A DNA stretch of 64,000 bases from Paralithodes platypus (GCA_032716605.1 CM064506.1:23378421-23442420); one strand, 5' to 3'; positions 1 to 12,098 are shown, counted from the first letter of the stretch. Numbers and translations are program-made. Notes: a model not told the origin generated them from the sequence alone.

Positions 1-483
<483 letters not shown>

Positions 484-639
484 GAATTTCAGTTCACCTC
501 ATTCTTCACTATATAAACTACAATTAATCTGGGGAACGATGTGTACACCCAGCACTGTACGGTTTCTGCACAAGGTACTTATCTCGGCAACTGTACCTCC
601 TTCAGGGTCCCGCTAACTTCATTTAAACTTCCTTTTGTC

Positions 640-900
640 TCTCACTCGGATTTCATGGCACCTCATTAGAGACGTACAGTTGGCCAAATAAGTTCTGTTC
701 CTCGTTGTGATCTTATGTACGGAAGTAATATAGTATGAATGAATTGGGAGTGTGGTTTCTTTTAATTATCAGTTGACTAGTCAGATGAATTAACCACTGC
801 ATAAGAAACTATACTCGTAATTCAATCATGGGCAATATATTTCCATGTACAAGATCACCGAGAGAAACAGAACTTATGTGGCCAACTGTTCTTTTGTACC
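640..900. repeat. Foldback element related to repeat J
   Basis: Inverted arms near 671-696 (AGTTGGCCAAATAAGTTCTG) and 862-890 (CAGAACTTATGTGGCCAACT) enclose about 170 bp. The arm motif recurs at 35.2 kb and 58.5 kb. It is probably a degenerate non-autonomous DNA element; the superfamily is not visible. The flanks 479-639 and 901-972 hold nothing I recognise. Confidence 0.5.
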
Positions 901-972
901 TTTTGACTCTTGCATCTCGGTGGAATTTCCTTTGGATCTCATTCAAGCTGTCTTTTACGTGATTTAGACTAT

Positions 973-1463
973 ATATATTTTAATTTATTTATATACCGGT
1001 ATCTATTTATTTATATACCGGTATCTATTTATTTATATACCGGTATCTATTTATTTATATACCGGTATCTATTTATTTATATACCGGTATCTATTTATTT
1101 ATATACCGGTATCTATATACCGGTATCTATTTATTTATATACCGGTATCTATTTATTTATATACCGGTATCTATTTATTTATATACCGGTATCTATTTAT
1201 TTATATACCGGTATCTATTTATTTATATACCGGTATCTATTTATTTATATACCGGTATCTATTTATTTATATACCGGTATCTATTTATTTATATACCGGT
1301 ATCTATTTATTTATATACCGGTATCTATTTATTTATATACCGGTATCTATTTATTTATATACCGGTATCTATTTATTTATATGCCGGTATCTATTTATTT
1401 ATATACCGGTATCTATTTATTTATATACCGGTATCTATTTATTTATATACCGGTATCTATTTT
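973..1463. repeat. 22-bp minisatellite, about 21 copies
   Basis: Tandem unit ATCTATTTATTTATATACCGG plus T. Each unit contains the palindrome ATACCGGTAT. One unit near 1106 is shortened. The array keeps an open plus frame only because the unit lacks stops. It is followed by T-rich sequence to about 1600 with no recognised feature. Confidence 0.95.
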
Positions 1464-1602
1464 TCTTATTTATTTATTTTTTTTATTTTTTTTTGTATCT
1501 TGCGGAATTTCTTTTCTACCTGGTTCACATTTTCTTGAATCTTATTAGTACCTTCTAAATCACCTTCTTCTTCCGCTTGCGCTTCTATTTATTTATTTAG
1601 TG

Positions 1603-1885
1603 AGGGGTGAGGGTTGATCCTATCCAGAGTGAGGTTTGGCATCCTCTACCCAACTTTAACTGTTTCTGTCTGTCTCTTTTACTGTCCTATTTTCCCTTCT
1701 GGGGTCGGGGTGCTTGGAATCCTCCTCCCCTTGTTAAATTCTCCTACTCAACGAGACAGAGAAAGGGACGCAAAAGTGGTTCCGGACCCTAAGAATTGGA
1801 AATGTAACGGCTTCTGTTTGGGATCTGTCTCGAGTCTGCCACCCCCATCAATGGGGTATGTGCCTGAGTATATACTGTACGGTCG
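1603..1885 (+). mobile_element. Dispersed repeat H, copy 1
   Basis: This about 280-bp segment matches, in reverse orientation, 28648-28925. It ends in GTGCCTGAGTATATA, the same end seen in shorter copies at 2.4, 25.8 and 30.4 kb. The constant 3' end followed by different simple repeats suggests a retroposon tail. No coding domain was recognised. Confidence 0.6.
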
Positions 1886-1919
1886 TGCTAATAAGTCATG
1901 TCCCATGGCTTGCTCTGTG

Positions 1920-2110
1920 TTGTATTAATGTATGTCAGATGTTGAATAGGGTGTGTAAGGGTAGGAAAATGTTTGTATATTTCACTCAATATGAAACAAA
2001 TGAAGCTTGGCTATTGCTGATACCAATTATTGATCAAAACATACTTAGTGCCGAGACATCACTTATTAGCGCGACTGTACATGCATACATAGTTCTTCAT
2101 TCTTATTGCT
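1920..2110 (+). repeat. Dispersed repeat J fragment
   Basis: Shares a block around TACCAATTATTGATC and ACATCACTTATT with 35085-35230 (same strand) and 58490-58575 (opposite strand). The copies are diverged. Sequence to 2250 continues without recognisable features. Confidence 0.5.
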
Positions 2111-2324
2111 CTGCAACTCCCTCTTATTTCTTACCTTCTCATTCACTTACGCATTCCATTCTACTTTCATGCACCTCATTTAAATTTCTAGTATCTTCTA
2201 AGATCGTTTCCACTTTCTTCGGTCCGTCACGCACTCCATAATGATCTATTTTCACCTCAGACATTTATATCCCTACATGTGTGTGAGTTTTGTGTTTTGT
2301 TTTTGTGTGTTCGTTGTTTTATGT

Positions 2325-2450
2325 TGTGTTGTCCCTATTCTGGCCCTGTCTTGAGTCGGCCACCCCCAAAACAAAAGACAAACAGGAAAAGAGGGAAAAC
2401 AAACGGAAAAGTGGGGATTGGGCCTGAGTATATAGAACAGAATAGAATAG
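2325..2450 (+). mobile_element. Dispersed repeat H, 3' fragment
   Basis: Contains the H block TTGAGTCGGCCACCCCC and ends GGGCCTGAGTATATA, followed by a short GAACAGAATA repeat. The constant end with a variable simple tail supports retroposition. Confidence 0.55.
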
Positions 2451-3144
2451 AACATTACGTAAATTACTTGTTTGTCAATGTTATTGTGTAGGTATTTATT
2501 GCAGTGTAGCAGGTACTTCATTATTTATATTACTATTTGTATTAGTATTAGTATTATATTTTATTATTGTTTAATACGCTATGCATATATTGTGTGATTT
2601 GTGTGTCTGCATATGTGTTGTATTACAATGTACAATTTTAATGTGAATACATATATATGAATTTAAGTGAATCTAATTATACTTATTATTATTTATTTAT
2701 TTAGGTATGTATTTTTTGTTTCTATTGATGTTTATTGTATATTTTTTTTTTCCGGCTGATTTTCCTGTAATCCGAGAAAAAACAAGATTATATTATATAT
2801 TATTCTTTCTTCGCCGCAAATTACCGTTTTTGACGCGGCAAATACAATTAAGTAAATCTATCTATTCTTGTACCAACTATGCCCATTACTTATGATTCAA
2901 TTCTCCTTCTCTCCTTTAATTTTGCATATTTACTTTTCGTTATATTTATTTGTCTTATATTATTTTGATAAGTTTTTGTTTATCTTATTATTGTACCATT
3001 CCTGTTTTGGTTTATCTTATTATTGTACCATTCCTGTTTTGGTTTGTTTATTTTGCAAGTTTTACATTTCACTTACTTTTAAATTGTTTACTTCCATTTA
3101 TTATTAATTATATTTAATTTTTACTTACCTATTTTCTTATCTTG
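2451..3144. other. AT-rich spacer without recognised features
   Basis: AT-rich sequence. The only structure noted is a direct duplication of about 35 bp at 2980-3047 (TTATTGTACCATTCCTGTTT in both units). Short open frames have no recognisable domain. Confidence 0.6.
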
Positions 3145-3507
3145 CCCCGGTGCTTGTTTTTTGGTCCCGCATTTACTTATAAATATATATTTTTAGTTTC
3201 CTCGTTAGACCTCCACCAAGCTTAATAAAACACCCCGTAGACCCCCTATTAAGATAAATTTGTACATTTTTCGGTAGAAAAAATTCCCAGCCGAAGGCCG
3301 GTTCCTTCTAAAATTACAAGCTCACTATCGTTCACCAGGAAAAAATCTACACCTAAATGGCACGAAAGGTCTTAATATTGACAAAGAAATGTCGCGAAAG
3401 GTCTTAAAATTGCCAAACTAATGGAATGAACGTTTTAAAATCCCAAAACTATAATGCTAAACATGAGGGAGAAAGGGATCCAGAAAAAGTGACTACATCC
3501 TCCTTAA
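3145..3507 (-). mobile_element. Family A TTAA element, decayed
   Basis: Reverse-oriented A copy: CAAGCTTAA block, poly-T/GGTA/poly-A hairpin, CCGAAGGCCGG hairpin, a degenerate GCGAGC core, then the GAGGGAGAAAG end. It finishes at TCCTTAA (3507). The left end is worn and lacks a clean TTAAGGGG. Confidence 0.8.
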
Positions 3508-3653
3508 TACCTTTTTTTTTTTTTTTTTTTCGTATCTTTGCCGCCGCCACCGCCTCCTGTTTCATTCCCAGTTTTGACCCCTTTCTTTGAGTTTCTGATA
3601 ACTTTTGTGTCCCTCGTCCAAACTCTCTTCTTGCGCGTGATTGCCATGGCTTC

Positions 3654-5995
3654 GTGTCGCGTCTTCACTTTATGTTTGTGTTTCTACGTTACTTTGTGCT
3701 CGTAAATTTATGTTTGTACGTTGCTTTGTGCTCGTATATTTGTGTTGCTATGTTACTTTGTTCTCGTATATTTTTGTTCGTTGGCTTGTTCTCGTATATT
3801 TGTGTTTGTTTATTACCTTGTTCGCGTATATTTTTGTTTGTTGGCTTGTGCTCGTATATTTGTGTTTGTACGTTGGCTTGTGCTCGTATATTTGTGTTTG
3901 TTCGTTGGTTTGTGCTCGTATATTTGTGTTTGTTCGTTGGTTTGTGCTCGTATATTTGTGTTTGTTCGTTGGCTTGTGCTCGTATATTTGTGTTTGTTCG
4001 TTGGCTTGTGCTCGTATATTTGTGTTTGTTCGTTAGCTTGTGCTCGTATATTTGTGTTTGTTCGTTGGCTTGTGCTCGTATATTTGTGTTTGTTCGTTGG
4101 TTTGTGCTCGTATATTTGTGTTTGTTCGTTGGCTTGTGCTCGTATATTTGTGTTTGTTCGTTGGCTTGTGCTCGTATATTTGTGTTTGTTCGTTGGCTTG
4201 TGCTCGTATATTTGTGTTTGTTCGTTGGCTTGTGCTCGTATATTTGTGTTTGTTCGTTGGCTTTTGCTCGTGTATTTGTGTTTGTTTGTTGGCTTGTGCT
4301 CGTATATTTGTGTTTGTACGTTGGCTTGTGCTCGTATATTTGTGTTTGTACGTTGGTTTGCGCTCGTATATTTGTGTTTGTACGTTGGTTTGTGCTCGTA
4401 TATTTGTGTTTGTACGTTGGCTTGTGCTCGTATATTTGTGTTTGTTCGTTGGCTTGTGCTCGTATATTTGTGTTTGTACGTTGGCTTGTGCTCGTATATT
4501 TGTGTTTGTTCGTTGGCTTGTGCTCGTATATTTGTGTTTGTTCGTTGGCTTGTGCTCGTATGTATATTTGTGTTTGTTCGTTGGCTTGTGCTCGTATATT
4601 TGTGTTTGTTCGTTGGCTTGTGCTCGTATGTATATTTGTGTTTGTTCGTTGGCTTGTGCTCGTGTATTTGTGTTTGTTCGTTGGCTTGTGCTCGTATATT
4701 TGTGTTTGTACGTTGGTTTGCGCTCGTATATTTGTGTTTGTACGTTGGTTTGTGCTCTTATATTTGTGTTTGTACGTTGGCTTGTGCTCGTATATTTGTG
4801 TTTGTTCGTTGGCTTGTGCTCATATATTTGTGTTTGTACGTTGGCTTGTGCTCGTATATTTGTGTTTGTTCGTTGGCTTGTGCTCGTATATTTGTGTTTG
4901 TACGTTGGCTTGTGCTCGTATATTTGTGTTTGTTCGTTGGCTTGTGCTCGTATATTTGTGTTTGTACGTTGGCTTGTGCTCGTATATTTGTGTTTGTTCG
5001 TTGGTTTGTGCTCGTATATTTGTGTTTGTTCGTTGGCTTGTGCTCGTATATTTGTGTTTGTTCGTTGGCTTGTGCTCGTATGTATATTTGTGTTTGTTCG
5101 TTGGCTTGTGCTCGTATATTTGTGTTTGTTCGTTGGCTTGTGCTCGTATGTATATTTGTGTTTGTTCGTTGGCTTGTGCTCGTGTATTTGTGTTTGTTCG
5201 TTGGCTTGTGCTCGTATATTTGTGTTTGTTCGTTGGCTTTTGCTCGTATATTTGTGTTTGTACGTTGGCTTGTGCTCGTATATTTGTGTTTGTTCGTAGG
5301 CTTGTGCTCGTATATTTGTGTTTGTACGTTGGTTTGTGCTCGTATATTTGTGTTTGTTCGTTGGCTTGTTCTCGTATATTTTTGTTTGTACGTTGCCTTG
5401 TTCTCATATACTATATTTGTGTTTCTACGTTGGCTTGTTTTCGTATATTTGTTTGTACGTTGCCTTGTTCTCGTATATTTGTTTCTACGTTGGCTTGTTC
5501 TCGTATACTATATTTGTTTCTACGTTGCCCTGTTCTCGTATACTATATTTGTTTCTACGTTGCCTTGTTCTCGTATACTATATTTGTTTCTACGTTGCCT
5601 TGTTCTCGTATATTTGTTTCTACGTTGCCTTGTTCTCGTATACTATATTTGTTTCTACGTTGCCTTGTTCTCGTATACTATATTTGTTTCTACGTTGCCT
5701 TGTTCTCGTATATTTGTTTCTACGTTGCCTTGTTCTCGTATACTATATTTGTTTCTACGTTGCCTTGTTCTCGTATACTATATTTGTTTCTACGTTGCCT
5801 TGTTCTCGTATATTTGTTTCTACGTTGCCTTGTTCTCGTAAATTTGTTTGTACGTTGCCTTGTTCTCGTATATTTATTTCTACGTTGCCTTGTTCTCGTA
5901 TATTTGTTTGTACGTTGCCTTGTTTTTGTATATTGGTGCTTCTACGTTGCCTTCTTCTCGTAATTTTGTGTTTGTTCGTTAGTTTGTTCTCGCAT
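3654..5995. repeat. 32-bp minisatellite, about 70 copies
   Basis: Core unit TTCGTTGGCTTGTGCTCG plus TATATTTGTGTTTG. From about 5400 it changes to 29- and 36-bp versions with GCCTTGTTCTCG and TATACTATATTTG. The unit has no plus-strand stop in any phase and is not a multiple of three, so all three plus frames stay open and give 400-770-residue hydrophobic Cys/Val/Leu proteins. I treat these as artefacts. A partial set of units recurs at 6250-6365. Confidence 0.95.
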
Positions 5996-6001
5996 ACAAT
6001 C

Positions 6002-6077
6002 TCTCATAAAATCGCCAAACTAATGGGGCTAAACACGAGGGAGAAGAGGGTCCAGAAGAAGAAAACATTCCCTTAAA
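6002..6077 (-). mobile_element. Family A end fragment
   Basis: Only the AAAATCGCCAAACTAATGGG to CCCTTAA end of an A element remains, directly after the 32-bp array. Confidence 0.65.
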
Positions 6078-6868
6078 AGGGTTTAATTCAATATTTGATT
6101 ATTGATCCTATTGTTTCTGACGGATATGACATGTAAAATAGAGATAAGACTATGGTTTAGTATAGTTGGGCCTATAATTAGGGTTGGGTGTGAGGGGCAT
6201 CTGTCTTGTGTGGGCCAATCGGCTTTCTGCAGACTCCCATTTTCTTATGTTCTTATATTTGTTTCTACGTTGGCTTATTCTCGTATATTTATTTTTGTTT
6301 GTTGCCTTGTTCTCGTATATTTGTGTTTATACGTTGCCTTGTTTTCGTACATTTTTGTGTCTACGTTACTTCCATCCCACCTCCAACCAAGTGGACCTCC
6401 CGCCGTTTTTATCGCACCCCACCCACGCCCTTCTGCCACCTCCTCACGCAGCTGACCCAAGCCCGACCCTCCCAACTTCTTTGAACATGTACAATAAAGA
6501 CAAGGGTGCCTTTCCATGACTTGACGCGTCCCTACAATAACTCCGCTGACCTTGCAAGAATTTCCCTTGTATTATTAAACCTTTGCTTCCCTTTGCAGCA
6601 TCTAATACCGAACGAATATTGTGGGAATGAGCATTGTTTACAGATAATTAAAGGATTAGTACCAGCATTTCTCAAGGTAGCATAATTATTCAAGTTATTG
6701 CGCTGCGACGACAAAGACTGGTTTAAGAATTGCCCCAGACTTTGCGAAACCCACGGTTATTTCAGAGTCTGGAAGGGTCGGGACGGCAGTGTGACAGGCA
6801 CTTTACCGCCTCAAGAACGTCATTGGGGATTGTTTGGGAGAACTGTGGTGAGACTATGGGTGGTATTC
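6078..6868. other. Mixed spacer with array remnant and foldback E remnant
   Basis: 6250-6365 repeats the 32-bp array motif. 6580-6640 matches, with divergence, the arm of foldback E (7550-7710) around ATACCGAAC. A 66-residue open frame at 6698-6898 (starts at a TTG, begins with Asp-Asp-Lys-Asp-Trp) is non-repetitive, but I recognise no family. Nothing else is supported. Confidence 0.45.
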
Positions 6869-7226
6869 TTAAAGGTGGGGGCTCATGGGTTGAGATAAAC
6901 ATGGAATGATAATCGCCAAGCTGTACATAATTATCTTGCAAAATGCAATGGCACTGAAATAATTATTAACAATGGTATAAAGGATTTTGTGGATCGTCTA
7001 TACCGGGCCTGTGACGTCACAAGAGTGTAAGTCCACCATCCAGTCTAGGCTAAGGATACTGGTGTGACGTCACTATGACGTCACAGGCCCGGTATAGACG
7101 ATCCGCAAAATCCTTTATACCATTGTTAATAATTATTTCAGTGACATTGCATTTTACAAGATAATTATATGCAGGTTGGCGATTATTTTTCCATGTTTAC
7201 CTCAACCCATGAGCCCCCACCTTTAA
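6869..7226. mobile_element. Family D foldback element with three CRE sites
   Basis: Two inverted arms of about 150 bp begin TTAAAGGTGGGGGCTCATGG and end in its reverse complement at CCTTTAA (7226). They are bounded by TTAA on both sides. The central loop carries three full TGACGTCA sites. The right TTAA is shared with the next A element. Arms match with few differences, so it may be young. No transposase. Confidence 0.8.
7012..7083. promoter_or_regulatory. Three TGACGTCA (CRE-type) palindromes
   Basis: Exact 8-bp sites at 7012-7019, 7065-7072 and 7076-7083. They match the CREB/ATF consensus. Binding is untested; the foldback duplicates one pair by symmetry. Confidence 0.6.
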
Positions 7227-7549
7227 GGTGAGATTTCCACTTGAGGGACTTTTTTCTTGACCCCTTTCTCCCTCATGTCTAGCCCCATTGCTTTTCAGAT
7301 TTTAAGACATTTGCCCCATTAGTTTGGTGATTTTTAAGAATTTCCGCCCCATTCTGTCAATTTTAAGACCTTTCGTGCCATTTAGGTGTCGATTTTATCC
7401 TGGCGAGCGATAGCGAGCCAGTAATTTAAGAGTAATCGGCCTTCGGCCGGGACATTTTTCTACCGAAAAATGTACAAATTTATCTTGAAAGGGGGTGAAA
7501 TTTTAAGATTGCTGGAGGAGTAGGAAACAAACTAGAAACCTCCCCTTAA
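7223..7549 (+). mobile_element. Family A TTAA element
   Basis: Left end TTAAGGTGAG, three TTTTAAGA modules, GGCGAGCGATAGCGAGCC, both hairpins, and right end ACCTCCCCTTAA. The left TTAA is shared with family D. Confidence 0.88.
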
Positions 7550-7710
7550 ACAAATATTTCCCTTCGCAGCGCCGTATATGGACGAAATAGCTTGAACAAT
7601 GACGCTAGCTTCAGAAATGGGAGTGTTAATCCGTCTAATTAATCTCTGCAAACCACACTCATTCCCACACTATTAGTTCGGTATGAGGCGCTGCGAAGGG
7701 AAATAATTGG
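7550..7710. repeat. Foldback E between two A elements
   Basis: Arms AAATATTTCCCTTCGCAGCG and its complement near 7690-7706 enclose about 115 bp. The sequence lies exactly between two family A copies. A worn relative occurs at 6565-6640. Confidence 0.6.
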
Positions 7711-8046
7711 TTAAGGGGAGATTTCCAGTTGAGGGATTTTTTTCTTGACCCCTTTCATTCTCATCTTTAACCCCATTGCTTATGAGATTTTAAGACGTTC
7801 GCCCCATTACTTTGCCGAGTTTAACAACTTTCACCCCATTTCTGTCGATTTAAAGACATTTCGTGCCATTTAGGTGTAAAAAAAATCCTGGTGAGCGATA
7901 GCGAACCTGTAATTTAAGAGGAATCGGCCTTCGACCGGGACATTTTTCTACCGAAAAATGTACAAATTTGTCTTGAAAGGGGGTCAAGAGGGAGTAATGT
8001 TAAGCTTGATGGAGGTCTAGGGAACAAACTAAATACCTCCCCTTAA
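7711..8046 (+). mobile_element. Family A TTAA element
   Basis: Complete copy from TTAAGGGGAG to CTCCCCTTAA with all core modules. Its hairpin is CGGCCTTCGACCGG, with one change in one arm. Confidence 0.9.
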
Positions 8047-8274
8047 GTATACTAGCCTATAGCCCATATAGATGTCGTCATCTCCTATGCCCATTATTCA
8101 AGTATTGCACATGATGAACGAGTAAAAGTTGTTGCAGTGTATTTAAGAACCTCTGCATGGCACCTATTTAGAGTACAGAATATCCTGTTGGACACGTGAA
8201 TTTCCCATGCATACCATCTGTAAGCCCTCAATATTTGCATACCCTCACATTTTCGTGGGTCACCATCTCTTCTT

Positions 8275-8785
8275 CGTAGCACCCACTCCTCCGCTCCCAC
8301 TCCTCCCTCCCCCACTCCCACTCCTCCCTCCACAACTACCACTCCTCCCTCCCTCCCCCACTCCCACTCCTCCCTCACTCCCCCACTCCCACTCCTCCCT
8401 CCACAACTACCAATCCTCCCTCCCTCCCCCACTCCTCCCTCCCCTCACTCCCTCCCACTCCTCCCTCCCCCACTCCCACTCCTTCCTCCCCAACTCCCAC
8501 CTCCACAACTACCAATCCTCCCTCCCCCACTCCCACTCCTCCCTCCCTCCCCCACTCCTCACTCCCACTCCTACTCCTCCCTCCCTCCCCCACTCCCACT
8601 CCTCCCTCCCTCCCCCACTCCCACTCCTCCCTCCCTCCCCCACTACCCACTCCTCCCTCCCTCTCCCACACTCCTCCCTCCCTCACCTCCACTCCTCCCT
8701 CCCTCACTCCCACTCCTCCCTCCCCCACTCCCACTCCTCCCTCCCCCACTCCCACTCCTCCCTCCCCCACTCTCACTCACTTACG
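8275..8785. repeat. Polypyrimidine low-complexity block
   Basis: About 500 bp of irregular CTCCCTCCCCCACTCCCACT units. The open frames on both strands are compositional. Flanks 8047-8274 and 8786-8945 hold no recognised feature. Confidence 0.9.
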
Positions 8786-8945
8786 GACCGGCCTTTCATG
8801 TGGCCCCCGCCTTTGACTCGATCTCTTGCCCTTGCCTTCCCACCTCGCCCTATGTCATGTTTTCTCTCCTTTGCGTTACTCATAATTATCTCCGCCTTTG
8901 ACTTAATCTCCTGCACTTGCCTCCCCACCACGCCCTTTGATCATG

Positions 8946-9150
8946 TTAAGCCGGTGTTACACGAGAGCTTTTATTGTCAACATTTTCCTGGCAACATTTC
9001 TGGAATATCTTGCACTGGTATCGAAACGTAGACTGATGGTAGATGAACTTAGATGACAAAAATATTATTTATGTTGACCTAATAAGCTGCCAGTCCAGTG
9101 TTGAGGATAAATGTTGAAGGAAAAATCGTTCGTGTGATACCGGCTTTACT
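8946..9150. mobile_element. Family F foldback element, diverged
   Basis: Left end TTAAGCCGGTGTTACACGAG, right end CGTGTGATACCGGCTTTA. It shares outline and ends with copies at 18.7, 40.6 and 40.9 kb. Non-autonomous; superfamily not assigned. Confidence 0.65.
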
Positions 9151-9205
9151 CGCATTTCATCTCGTTGGACATCCGGCATCACCAGTAAGAATGGTACACT
9201 AAACT

Positions 9206-9207
<2 letters not shown>

Positions 9208-9242
<35 letters not shown>
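9208..9242. repeat. Poly(T) tract
   Basis: Uninterrupted T run of about 35, possibly a minus-strand retroposon tail. Confidence 0.9.
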
Positions 9243-9377
9243 CCATCTGACTGTAAATTGCAAAGTTCCCATCAAGATTTCTCGGTTATTTTGAAGATTT
9301 TGCAGTGAAATATGGTGTCAATTATATAAACTTGGTCTTAGTAGGATGCAGAGACAGAGTAGTTTCATATTTGTCCA
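9243..9377 (+). repeat. Dispersed repeat M, copy 1
   Basis: Matches the reverse complement of about 58130-58320 around TTCCCATCAAGATT and GTGAAATATGGTG. It is interrupted by a family A insertion at TTAA 9378. Function unknown. Confidence 0.5.
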
Positions 9378-9678
9378 TTAAGGGGAGATTTCCACTTGAG
9401 GGATTTTTTTCTGGACCCCTTTCTCCCTCATATTTAGCCCCATTGCTTTTGAGATTTTAAGACGTTCGCCCTAGTAGTTTTGACATTTTAAGACATGTTG
9501 CCCCATTTATGTCAATTTTAAGACCTTCCGTGCCATTAAGGTGTCGATTTTTTCCTGGCGAGCGAAAGCGAGCCTGTAATTTAAGACCAACCGGCCTCCG
9601 GCCGGAACATTTTTCTACCGAAAAATGTACAAATTTATCTTGAAAGGGGGTCTAGGGGGTGTAATTTTAAGCTTGAAG
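9378..9678 (+). mobile_element. Family A element, 3' truncated
   Basis: Starts TTAAGGGGAG with full core and CGGCCTCCGGCCGG hairpin, and stops inside TTTTAAGCTTG. 9679-9924 downstream has no recognised feature. Confidence 0.85.
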
Positions 9679-9924
9679 AAAATAGTTCAAAATATGTCAT
9701 TAGTGGATCAGAATTATTATTGTCCGGTAAAATTCACCACTTTTTGAGGCTATAAGAAGTTGGAGCCATAAAAATCGATATTAAACAAATACATTATAAA
9801 GTTAGGTTTCTGATGGATGTACAGTTGAATGTTGAATATGATTTTATATATTTACTCGCATGAATGTATTAACCTTATTATAGCTGGTAAGTCTGCTAAA
9901 TATCGATGTCTACAGCTCCAACTT

Positions 9925-10250
9925 CCCTATATAAAGACACTCACTTGTAGTATAATTCGTACCATATTTCACTGCTGGAGATTGTACATCCGTCTTCAAT
10001 TTTTTTTTGACAACCTTGATGCGAAAACGCTTCAGTTTTACAGAGAACTGGAACTCTGGAACTCTCTCCCAGAATCAGTCTTTCCCTCATCCTATGACTT
10101 AAATTGCATCAAACTCCGTGTGTCCAGGCATTTTGGCTCGAACGTCCCTTGATTTTGGCCGTCACTCTTTCAACTGTGGGGGAGGCACTCGCTATAGGCA
10201 GTTCTGCCTTTTGCCTCCCTCAATCACAGAAAAAAAAAAAAAAAAAAAAG
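9925..10250 (+). mobile_element. Jockey-like LINE 3' end (LINE-J copy 1) with poly(A)
   Basis: A short frame ends with LWNSLPESVFPSSYDLN and a stop at 10150-10152. This is the usual C-terminal signature of jockey/CR1-type ORF2. About 80 bp of 3' UTR follows, then poly(A) at 10230-10249 and a TA array. Related 3' ends occur at 26.2 and 27.2 kb. The upstream ORF2 is missing, so this is a 5' truncated copy. Confidence 0.75.
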
Positions 10251-10257
10251 GCATTTT

Positions 10258-10258
10258 A

Positions 10259-10326
<68 letters not shown>
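10258..10326. repeat. (TA)n microsatellite
   Basis: TA run directly after the poly(A) of the LINE-J copy. Confidence 0.95.
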
Positions 10327-10331
<5 letters not shown>

Positions 10332-10536
10332 GTGTGTGCGTGTTTATTAATGTTCATTCCATATCCTTCAGCTTAATATTACTTTTGACATTTTATACAA
10401 ACATGAATCAACCCTCAGTTCCGATTTGCTCTCCTGTCATGCCCAGCACAGATTCAGCCTAAATGTTTTCTGTACTGTACTGCCTCACGTTGTGGGAGTT
10501 GAACAGTATTTGCTTACATTCAGGTTTTAGTTAAAT

Positions 10537-10860
10537 GTTTGGCCCCGGTAGTGTTCAGATTTTAAGAAGTTCGTTCCATTAGTTTGGCGATTTTAAGACC
10601 TTTCACCCCATTGTTTTGTCAATATTTGGACCTTTTGTGCCATTTATGTGTCGATTATTTCCTGGCGAGCGATAGCGAGCCTGTAAGTTTAGGAGGAACC
10701 GGCCATCGGCCGACATATTTTTCTACCGAACAATGTACAAATTTATCTCGAAGGGGTGTCTAGGGGGGTGTTTTTTTAAAGCTTGATAGAGGTTTAGAGA
10801 GGAAACTAAGAAAATTGTAAATACACAAATAGACCAAAAAATAAACCGTACCCCCCTTAA
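10537..10860 (+). mobile_element. Family A element, 5' truncated
   Basis: Begins at the GGCCCC-GATTTTAAGA module and carries GGCGAGCGATAGCGAGCC and both hairpins (one with loop ATC). It ends CCCCCCTTAA. Confidence 0.85.
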
Positions 10861-11638
10861 ACTGCTTCGTATACTGTTGTTTATCTCTCCAGGATATTAT
10901 TCTGGTTATCGTAAATGTTCTATTATTCCTTTACAATTATTATACTGTTATTCCACCATTATATACCAATTATATTTACATTACTGAAGCCTCACACATT
11001 TACGGCATTTGTTTTGTTCTAATTGTTCTTGATATTATCGCAAAAGTTATATGATTTCTTTACAATGATTATTCTGTTATTCCATCATATACAGTACCGG
11101 TACCAATTATATTTCCTTTACAGAAGCCTTACACATTTCCAGCATTTTCTTTCTTACAACATTTTCAACCCCTCCCCATAAGTCATTCTCACACCCTTAT
11201 GTCATTTCCTTCAATCAGACATTTCGCTCACTCTTCCATTTCGTAGCCCCACACCGTCGAATGATTTTGAGATTTGTAAATAGTTCTCCCTCTTTGTAGT
11301 TATCCCTTTTCCTCCGTTTTCCTTCTAGTAATAGGGTCCTGAGTTTATTTAGCCTGCCTCGCCGATTATTAATATATATATATTTTTTACAAGTTAATAT
11401 TTCCTTTGGAGATGCTCAATGTTTATATCTCCCCATCATACAGGAGTTTATTTCAATTACATTTGTTAGCACTTTTAATTCACTACAATATCTGTTCACA
11501 TTCTTTTCCTGATCACCAACTTAATATCCTTGGTTTGTCTCTTTCGTATTAGTTTTCTGCTCGTATATCAAATGTATTCCTCTTCCCAATTACTAACTTA
11601 CACGGAAATTGTGTGTACATTATATATATATATGAAGA
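10861..11638. other. AT-rich spacer with an imperfect duplication
   Basis: Around 10900-11030 and 11031-11150 two diverged copies share TTCTGTTATTCCA and CCAATTATATTT blocks, an old tandem duplication of about 130 bp. Nothing else is recognised. Confidence 0.5.
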
Positions 11639-11855
11639 TTAACCCATTGATTATTATGACGCATTTTGATTCATGCTTCTGGCTATTATTAGACGATGTT
11701 ATACATCTTAGGAAGGCTCTCTAGGGATCAAAAGGGTAAAATATTTCTCAATTATACCTCTGACATCCATAGACTCTTCCTAATCTGAATAAAATCATCT
11801 AATAATAGCCAGAAAACATAACAGAAATACGTATCTCATCTTGAAAGGGATAAAT
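11639..11855. mobile_element. Family B-like TTAA element (variant B')
   Basis: Starts TTAACCCATTG and carries the B blocks TTCTGGCTATTATTAGACGA and its inverted partner TCATCTAATAATAGCCAGAA. It ends GAAAGGGATAAA. The same variant is the target of the retrotransposon at 42 kb. Confidence 0.65.
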
Positions 11856-12049
11856 CGAACATATTTTAGAAAGTTTCATATATTTGGATTGTGTTCTTTT
11901 AGTTCATAATTTTATTTTGATAAAGCATTGTTTCCACAGCGATTTTGATTAGTTTGTTTGCCTTCATATTGCCTTTGTCCAAGTTTTGGTTTGTTTATTT
12001 TGCAAGTTTTACAATATTCATTACAATATATATACAGTATATACAGTAT

Positions 12050-12054
12050 ATACA

Positions 12055-12094
<40 letters not shown>
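12050..12094. repeat. (TA)n microsatellite, left of mariner-like element
   Basis: TA run preceded by ATATACAGT units at 12025-12050. Confidence 0.9.

Positions 12095-12098
<4 letters not shown>

Noticed and set aside
3654..5963. 769-residue Cys/Val/Leu-rich open frame that looks like a membrane protein
   Set aside because: The 32-bp unit has no stop in any plus phase, so all three frames are open. This is a property of the repeat.
6698..6898. 66-residue non-repetitive open frame as a host exon
   Set aside because: No recognised domain. The TTG start is artificial and the end lies in a foldback element. Kept only as part of the spacer note.
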